The position numbers and the translations under genes are program-made. Below are positions 59,491 through 64,000 of a DNA stretch of 64,000 bases, piece by piece. The notes beneath the pieces are model-generated. The model was not told where the DNA came from. It saw only the letters and a list, made by a program, of their open reading frames with translations, and did no database searches. Positions within the stretch are counted from its first letter, which is position 1, and each line of letters begins with the position of its first letter. Source of the stretch: Actinomycetota bacterium (GTDB taxonomy: Bacteria > Actinomycetota > Thermoleophilia > Solirubrobacterales > 70-9); contig JAFDWB010000094.1 of the NCBI GenBank assembly GCA_018268675.1, positions 153,053-217,052 of the forward strand. The letters run 5' to 3'.

Positions 59491-59530
59491 CGGTGTTCCT
59501 TACTTGCGGATATGGCAAGTAAGGAACACG
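59491..59530. repeat. family A hairpin, copy A4
   Basis: GTGTTCCTTACTTGC (59493-59507) pairs perfectly with its complement at 59515-59529; loop GGATATG. The 28 bases 59480-59507 are identical to 24988-25015 of copy A3, while the right flank differs. Confidence 0.85.
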
Positions 59531-59579
59531 GCAACGGGAACGCAGGAAAGGACGACCGCCCCGTCCGGCCGCGCTTCTC

Positions 59580-60060
59580 CGGGGCGCCGCCGCCGCTGAC
59601 TCCGCTCGCGGAGCTGAGCGTGGGGTTCGACCCCGACCAGCGCGCCGCCTGGGTAGCCGTTCTGCTCGACGCCTATGCCGCCGGCCTCCACGCCGACCGC
59701 GAACACCTCTTCCGCTCCGCTTCGTCGACATGGCGCGCAAGGCGCCGGCGACCCGCTCGTCCTGCAGGCCAAAGAGGCGGTCGCCTCGGTGCTCGAGCTC
59801 CACCTCGGCGCCTCCCAGTTCGAGAACCAGGCGAGCGTGTGGTGCGCGGCCAGCGGATGATGCAGGCGGCCGGCGACATCTTCCTCAGCCGGCAGCGCGG
59901 CGCCGGCCTCGACGGGGTCGAACGCGACTTCTACGTCCGCCAGCCCTGGGACTGGAAGGCCTCGGCCGACCTCTCGCGGCTGAGCGACCGCGGCCTCGTC
60001 ACTACACCGGCGCCTGCGCGAGGCGATCGCGGCGGGCGAGCTCGAGGCGACGGAGGGAGC
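59580..60060 (+). pseudogene. DUF2252 pseudogene
   Basis: Recognisable DUF2252 pieces follow in the right order but in three different frames: LLDAYAAGLHADREHLF (to ~59717), RFVDMARK (59718), GDPLVLQAKEAVASVLELHL (59747) and GERVVRGQRMMQAAGDIFL then DFYVRQPWDWKASADL (from 59833). That means at least three frameshifts, and the loop between VDMARK and DPLVLQ is deleted. The sequence beyond ~60060 is too degraded to assign. Hairpin A4 lies directly upstream. Confidence 0.8.
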
Positions 60061-60194
60061 CCGGCCGGCACTTCGCCAACCGCGTTCGGGATCGCGTTTG
60101 CCTACATCCAGGACACGCCGCTCGGCGCCACCCGCGCCGGCAGCCGAGCTGCGCCAGCTACCGCGGGGCACCCGACGACGCCGCCGGGAGCCGC

Positions 60195-60566
60195 TCAGCG
60201 GGGGACGACGCGGATCGTGGTCGCCTTGGCCGCGTCCGCGATCATCATGTCGACGGGGCCCGACGGGTAGCCGTACTTCTCCTTGTAGGCGGCGTCGATC
60301 TCGGCGTCGAGGTGGTGGGGGGCGTCTTCGAAGGTGACGTCGACGCCGGTGTCGCCCGCGTCGATCCGCCCTTCGTGGCGCCCCTCGGCGGCCTTGAACC
60401 AGCCGCCCGCGTCGCCGTGTGCAGAGCGCACGTAGAGCTCGTCCCCGACCCGCACGCACCAGATCGTCACCGGCCTGGTCAACGCCCCGTCGGGCCGCAG
60501 CGCCGAGACCTCGATCTCGGGCGTCGCTGCGACCCGCTCCAGCTCGGTGGCGTTCCAGCCGGCCAT
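60195..60566 (-). CDS. DUF2255 family protein
   Basis: The protein is 123 aa from ATG 60566. VTIWCVRVGDELYVRSAHGDAGGWFKAAEGRHEGRI is split between two strands typical of DUF2255 and related PNPOx-like (split-barrel) deazaflavin or FMN proteins, and AEIDAAYKEKYGY is a recognisable helix. Function is unknown; nitroreductase-like flavin use is possible. It is the last gene of a minus-strand cluster that ends upstream with an alkylsulfatase. Confidence 0.8.
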   Translation of the reverse strand: MAGWNATELERVAATPEIEVSALRPDGALTRPVTIWCVRVGDELYVRSAHGDAGGWFKAAEGRHEGRIDAGDTGVDVTFEDAPHHLDAEIDAAYKEKYGYPSGPVDMMIADAAKATTIRVVPR

Positions 60567-60606
60567 CGCCGCCTCGGTACCCGCCGGGCCCGTTTCTCTA
60601 CCGGCC

Positions 60607-60885
60607 TCAGCCGGCAAGGACCTTCGCCTTCTGTGCCTCGAACTCCGCCTCGGTGAGGACGCCCTGCGCTTTCAGTTCGCCGAGCTCCTTCAGCTGGTCG
60701 ATCGTCGACGCTCCCCCCGTCGGCGGGGCGGCGGGTGCCGCCGGCGCCGCTTCGGCGGCCGCGTAGCGCTGGGCGTCCTGCTGTTCCCAACGCTGCCCCT
60801 GGCGCCGGCGGACGCCGTTGCTCACCGCCGTGGCGGTGCCGGCGACGGCCGCGGTGCGGACCATGCCCCTCAGTAGACCTGGCAT
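60607..60885 (-). CDS. short SHOCT-domain protein
   Basis: The protein is 92 aa from ATG 60885 with a strong ribosome site. A hydrophobic N-terminus (GMVRTAAVAGTATAVSNG) and Ala/Pro linker precede a C-terminal SHOCT helix pair (TIDQLKELGELKAQGVLTEAEFEAQKAKVL). SHOCT is a small oligomerisation or nucleic-acid-associated domain. Three genes in a row share this architecture or the DUF6325 partner. Confidence 0.85.
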   Translation of the reverse strand: MPGLLRGMVRTAAVAGTATAVSNGVRRRQGQRWEQQDAQRYAAAEAAPAAPAAPPTGGASTIDQLKELGELKAQGVLTEAEFEAQKAKVLAG

Positions 60886-60896
60886 CTCGCTCTCCT

Positions 60897-61343
60897 CTAC
60901 TCCTCGTCGCCGGCCGCGAGTGCGGCGGCGATCTCTTGCAGGGGTATGCGGCCGCTCGCCACGAGCTCGCCGCCCGAACGCCGCAGGGCTTCCGCCAGCG
61001 GCGCCGCCCAGACGTTCTCGTAGATCAGCAGCGCGGCGGCGGTGCCCGGCTCGAGGATCGCGCCCGCCTCCTCGCGGTCGCCGTCGTCGACCAACCCCGA
61101 GGACACACCCTCGAAGACCGCCAGCTCCGGCACCTCGCGCCCGACGTCGACGACGTCGAGCTCGATCACGTTCCCGTCCTCGTCCTTTTCCAGGAAGACC
61201 AGGTCGAGGATGCGGATCAGCCCGCGGTCGACCAGGTCGATCAGGTGCGGCGCGATCTCGCCGTTCGGTCGTTGCCCCGTCCACTCGAGCACGAGGTAAT
61301 CGATCGGCCCGATCTGCTCCGTGTCAGTTCCCTCTGCAGCCAT
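60897..61343 (-). CDS. DUF6325 family protein
   Basis: The protein is 148 aa. GPIDYLVLEWTGQRPNGEIAPHLIDLVDRG and FLEKDEDGNVIELDVVD match DUF6325, and ALLIYENVWAAPLAEALRRSGGELVASGRIP closes the domain. It is acidic and soluble. It is commonly found between SHOCT genes in actinobacteria; its role is unknown but likely linked to membrane stress proteins. Confidence 0.85.
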   Translation of the reverse strand: MAAEGTDTEQIGPIDYLVLEWTGQRPNGEIAPHLIDLVDRGLIRILDLVFLEKDEDGNVIELDVVDVGREVPELAVFEGVSSGLVDDGDREEAGAILEPGTAAALLIYENVWAAPLAEALRRSGGELVASGRIPLQEIAAALAAGDEE

Positions 61344-61353
61344 CGATTCCCCC

Positions 61354-61743
61354 TCAGGCGAGCAGCTTGGCCTTCGCCTGGTCGAACTCGGCCTGGCTCA
61401 GCGCGCCTTTTTCGCGCAGTTCGTTCAGTTTGTGGAGTTCGTCGGCGGGCGAGGAGTCGGCCTGCTCGCGGACGTAGGAGTCGAACTGCTGTTTGGCTTC
61501 GGTCGCCGCTTTGATCTGGCGTTCGCGCATCCCGTCGCCGCGGGCGATCAGGTAGACGAGCGCGGACAGGAACGGGATGAAGACCAGGAAGATGATCCAG
61601 ACCCCCTTCGCGAGGCCCGACAGCTCGTGGTCGCGGAACAGGTCACCGATGATCGCGATCAGGATCCAGATCCAGATCACGAACAGGAAGATCTCGACGA
61701 CCAGCAAAAGCAGTTCGCCGAAGCTCACGGTTGCGAGTGGCAC
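61354..61743 (-). CDS. PLDc_N membrane protein with C-terminal SHOCT domain
   Basis: The protein is 129 aa. Two helices (LLLLVVEIFLFVIWIWILIAI, and WIIFLVFIPFLSALVYLIARG) form the phospholipase-D N-terminal-type membrane hairpin; then a helical linker and a SHOCT motif (ELHKLNELREKGALSQAEFDQAKAKLL). It probably anchors the SHOCT/DUF6325 assembly to the membrane. The ribosome site AAAGGACG lies before ATG 61743. Confidence 0.85.
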   Translation of the reverse strand: MPLATVSFGELLLLVVEIFLFVIWIWILIAIIGDLFRDHELSGLAKGVWIIFLVFIPFLSALVYLIARGDGMRERQIKAATEAKQQFDSYVREQADSSPADELHKLNELREKGALSQAEFDQAKAKLLA

Positions 61744-61776
61744 TTTGCGTCCTTTCTGAGTGAAGTGTCGGCCCCG

Positions 61777-63693
61777 TCAGGGGGTGACGATGTTGAACCA
61801 GAACTCGAACTCGTCGAGCAGGCCGAGCAGATCATGCAGGGCCTGCGCGTCGCCCTCAATCTTCGCCGATTCGTCGCCCAGGAGGGCCTCCAGGGTGGTC
61901 GTCTTGAGGATCACGCCGTTCAGATCGGAGCGGTTGACGGTCAGGATCGCGTCGGCGTGCTCGACCGCCTCGGGCCGGTGGCTCAGGGTCCCGTGGCGGA
62001 GGATCAGCGTCCACGTCTCGCCGCTGTCGGGCAGGACGCAGACGATCGTCGCGCGCCGATCGCCTGCCTTCGCCCCGTTCAGCCGCATGCCGAGGTAGTC
62101 GAAGAAGAGCGGCATGCTCATCGCGGTGACGTTGTCGGCGCTCGCCGCGTTCGGGGTCGGCAGGTCGCGGATGCCCTGGCGCAGCTCGGCGGCTCCGCTC
62201 AGGTAGAAGTTCCGCCACGGGCCCGACTCGGACTGGTAGCCGAGCTGCTCGAGCGCGTCGGCCTGCAGCTCGCGCGCCGCCTCGTTGTCGGGGTCGGCGA
62301 AGACGATGTGATTGACGACCTCCGCCACCCAGCGGTAATCGCCCGCCTCGAACGCCGTACGGGCCCGCTCGAGCGCCGCGTCGGCCCCGCCCATGAACTC
62401 GACGTAGCGGCCGGCCGCCTGCTCGGGCGGCAGCGTATGCAGTGTCGCCGGGTTGCCGTCGAACCAGCCCAGGTAGTTGACGTAGGTCGCTTTGACGTTG
62501 TGGTTCAGCGAGCCGTAGTAGCCGCGCATCCCCCAGTGCCGGCCCAGTTCGGGCGTGAACTCCACCCGCTCGGCGATCTCGGCCGGGCCCAGCCCGTGGT
62601 TGGCGAGCCGCAGCGTCTCGTCATTGATGAAGCGGTAGCCGTCCCGCGCCATGCCGAGCATCTCGAGCACGCGGTCGTTGCCCCACGCCGGCCAATGGTG
62701 CATCCCGTACATCACCTCGGCCCGGTCGCCCCACATCTCGATCGTCTTCTCCAGGTGTTTCGACCAGGAAAGCGGGTCACGGATCTTGGCGCCGCGGATC
62801 GTGTAGGTGTTGTGGAGGGTGTGGCAGCAGTTCTCTGCCGCGGTGACGGCCTGGAACTGCTCGATGAACCAGTGCATCTCGGCCGGCGCCTCGGAGTCCG
62901 GCGCCATCATGAACTCGAAGTCGAGCCCGGCGATGGTCTCCCGCTGTCCGGTCTCCTTGACGATGTGGGTCGGCGGGATCAGGCCGATCGCCCCCGAGGA
63001 CGTGGTCACCCCGAGCCCGGCGCCGACCTGGCCGCGCTCGTCGGCGGGCAGCAGGTTCCCGTACATGTAGCTGGAGCGGCGGCTCATCACGTTGCCGGCC
63101 AGCACGTTCTCGGCGATCGCCGCCTCGAGGAAGCCCTCCGGGGCATAGACCTGGACCTTCCCGGCCTCGACGTCGGCGCCGTCGACGATCCCGCGGATGC
63201 CGCCGAAGTGGTCGACGTGGCTGTGGGAGTACACGACCGCCACGATCGGCCTGCGCGGGCGGTGTTCGTAGTAGAGGTCGAGGGCGGCCTTGGCCGTCTC
63301 GGCCGAGATCAGCGGGTCGAAGGCGACGATCCCATCGGGGCCCTCGGCGAAGGTGATGTTCGAGAGGTCGAGCGTGCGCACCTGGTAAAGCCCGGGCACC
63401 ACCTCGTAGAGGCCGCCCTGGACGGTGAGCTTCATCTGTCGCCAGAGGCTGGGGTTGACCGTGTCGGGCGCGTCCTCGTGCTGGTGGATGAAGTCGAAGC
63501 GTGAGAGGTCCCAGACCAGGCCGCCGTCGGCGCCCTTCACCCGGCCGCCGTCGGGGAGCGGGGCGATCAGGCCGCGCGACGCCTCGTCGAAGTCACGCGT
63601 GTCCTCGAAGGCGAGGTCCGCCGCCATCGCCGCGTTCGCGGCCCGCGTCGCCTCGGTCGCCCCAGCCCTTCCCTTTTCGTCCCTCTGACTCAT
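61777..63693 (-). CDS. alkyl sulfatase (SdsA/BDS1-like MBL hydrolase)
   Basis: The protein is 638 aa from ATG 63693 (ribosome site GAAGGGA). The zinc motif is VVYSHSHVDHFGG, and the second site includes HTLHNTYTIRGA and YGMHHWPAWGN; the middle helical dimerisation domain and C-terminal SCP2-like domain (FFDYLGMRLNG, LILRHGTLSH) are full length. It removes sulfate from alkyl sulfates such as SDS. Unlike SdsA it shows no signal peptide at this start; an extension upstream is not convincing. Confidence 0.9.
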   Translation of the reverse strand: MSQRDEKGRAGATEATRAANAAMAADLAFEDTRDFDEASRGLIAPLPDGGRVKGADGGLVWDLSRFDFIHQHEDAPDTVNPSLWRQMKLTVQGGLYEVVPGLYQVRTLDLSNITFAEGPDGIVAFDPLISAETAKAALDLYYEHRPRRPIVAVVYSHSHVDHFGGIRGIVDGADVEAGKVQVYAPEGFLEAAIAENVLAGNVMSRRSSYMYGNLLPADERGQVGAGLGVTTSSGAIGLIPPTHIVKETGQRETIAGLDFEFMMAPDSEAPAEMHWFIEQFQAVTAAENCCHTLHNTYTIRGAKIRDPLSWSKHLEKTIEMWGDRAEVMYGMHHWPAWGNDRVLEMLGMARDGYRFINDETLRLANHGLGPAEIAERVEFTPELGRHWGMRGYYGSLNHNVKATYVNYLGWFDGNPATLHTLPPEQAAGRYVEFMGGADAALERARTAFEAGDYRWVAEVVNHIVFADPDNEAARELQADALEQLGYQSESGPWRNFYLSGAAELRQGIRDLPTPNAASADNVTAMSMPLFFDYLGMRLNGAKAGDRRATIVCVLPDSGETWTLILRHGTLSHRPEAVEHADAILTVNRSDLNGVILKTTTLEALLGDESAKIEGDAQALHDLLGLLDEFEFWFNIVTP

Positions 63694-64000
63694 CGCGTCC
63701 CTTCGTCGTGATCCTTTCCCGGTTCCGCCCGGCGCTCGCCGCCATGTTGTCGGAGTTGCCCCGCCTCGGCAATTCCAGGTCGGCGCGAGCCCGCGAGCCG
63801 GCGCCCGGAGGTGACAAGGGACCCGGCCCGTGGGGAGAGGGAGAAGGGATCTCGTGAGGAAGATGCCGGGCACGTCACGGCCATGTCGCTAGAAGTGGTG
63901 TAACGAGCGGGTCCTCGTGGGCCGGGACGAAGTTCCGGCCACCGCGGGCCCCAGACTCGTCGGTTGACCCGCAAAAGTCGACTGACGAAGGAGCACCACG
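63694..64000. promoter_or_regulatory. promoter region of the alkylsulfatase; start of next gene beyond the edge
   Basis: 307 bases with no complete gene. At the right edge TTGACC (about 63964) and a strong ribosome site GAAGGAG near 63988 suggest that a plus-strand gene starts just past 64000. The rest is GC-rich without clear operators. Confidence 0.4.

Noticed and set aside
2978..59530. Hairpins as ordinary rho-independent terminators
   Set aside because: No T-runs follow on either strand, the stems exceed typical terminator length, and copy A2 lies between divergent promoters. Some copies between convergent genes could still end transcripts.

Overview
The window is very GC-rich and densely coded, with GTG/TTG starts, many 4-base start/stop overlaps and short intergenic gaps. 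The gene content (two secreted RTX-like Ca-binding repeat proteins, ECF42- and ECF41-type sigma factors, an MpaB/DUF2236 oxygenase, a baeRF protein, DUF6325/SHOCT genes, a Gram-positive-type LexA box) points to Actinomycetota, most likely a Thermoleophilia/Solirubrobacterales-like chromosome. That placement is inference from gene content only; there is no rRNA in the window.

Layout. 1-13 kb is catabolic: a CoA-transferase (cut by the window edge), a metallo-beta-lactamase (MBL) hydrolase, an MpaB-like oxygenase, an FAD amine oxidase-like enzyme, a tightly overlapped set (amidohydrolase, cysteine dioxygenase, universal stress protein, LLM flavin oxidoreductase), an acyl-CoA dehydrogenase/SDR pair, an orphan peptide-binding lipoprotein, a 3-hydroxyisobutyrate dehydrogenase-like enzyme and a hotdog protein. 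13-25 kb holds a lysine/alanine-rich histone H1-like protein, a thiamine-binding protein, an amidase with a tiny coupled ORF, a 1-Cys peroxiredoxin, an ECF42 sigma/DGPF pair, a D,D-carboxypeptidase, TatA, an RTX protein and an EamA exporter. 25-36 kb holds a rare acylphosphatase-LigD phosphoesterase fusion, a small gene whose start codon lies inside a LexA box, HMG-CoA lyase plus acyl-CoA carboxylase (leucine breakdown), a PAP2 phosphatase, two tRNA-Leu genes, HicAB, an ECF41-like sigma factor and an envelope glycosyltransferase-like protein. 36-50 kb holds exonuclease III, a succinate-semialdehyde dehydrogenase, a baeRF protein, a copper operon (copZ, a His/Met-rich membrane protein, copA) behind a CsoR-like box, a second orphan peptide-binding protein, a beta-propeller protein and a second RTX protein. 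49.6-52.0 kb is a small islet of different base composition: a DpnII-like restriction nuclease gene broken and partly inverted around an IS3 remnant, an MNT-HEPN toxin-antitoxin pair, then tRNA-Trp. 52-64 kb has an ABC-2/YhgE-like membrane protein, a GAF-GGDEF protein, a zinc-ribbon protein, an SQR-like flavoprotein, an MgtE-N/CBS plus Nramp-like metal transport pair, a DUF2252 pseudogene, a DUF2255/SHOCT/DUF6325 cluster and an alkylsulfatase.

The least explained structure is a set of six intergenic loci with long, nearly perfect hairpins. Family A is at about 2978, 16641, 24999 and 59491; family B is at about 36205 and 53813. Family A keeps a TGTTCCTTA/TAAGGAACA core, changes its inner stem with the pairing preserved, and has a TAT-containing loop. 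Most loci also carry unrelated companion hairpins, and two are mosaic copies of a repeat of about 400 bp. They lack U-tracts, and one lies between divergent genes, so they are not simple terminators. They may be a mobile hairpin element, a structural RNA or a protein-binding chromosomal element.
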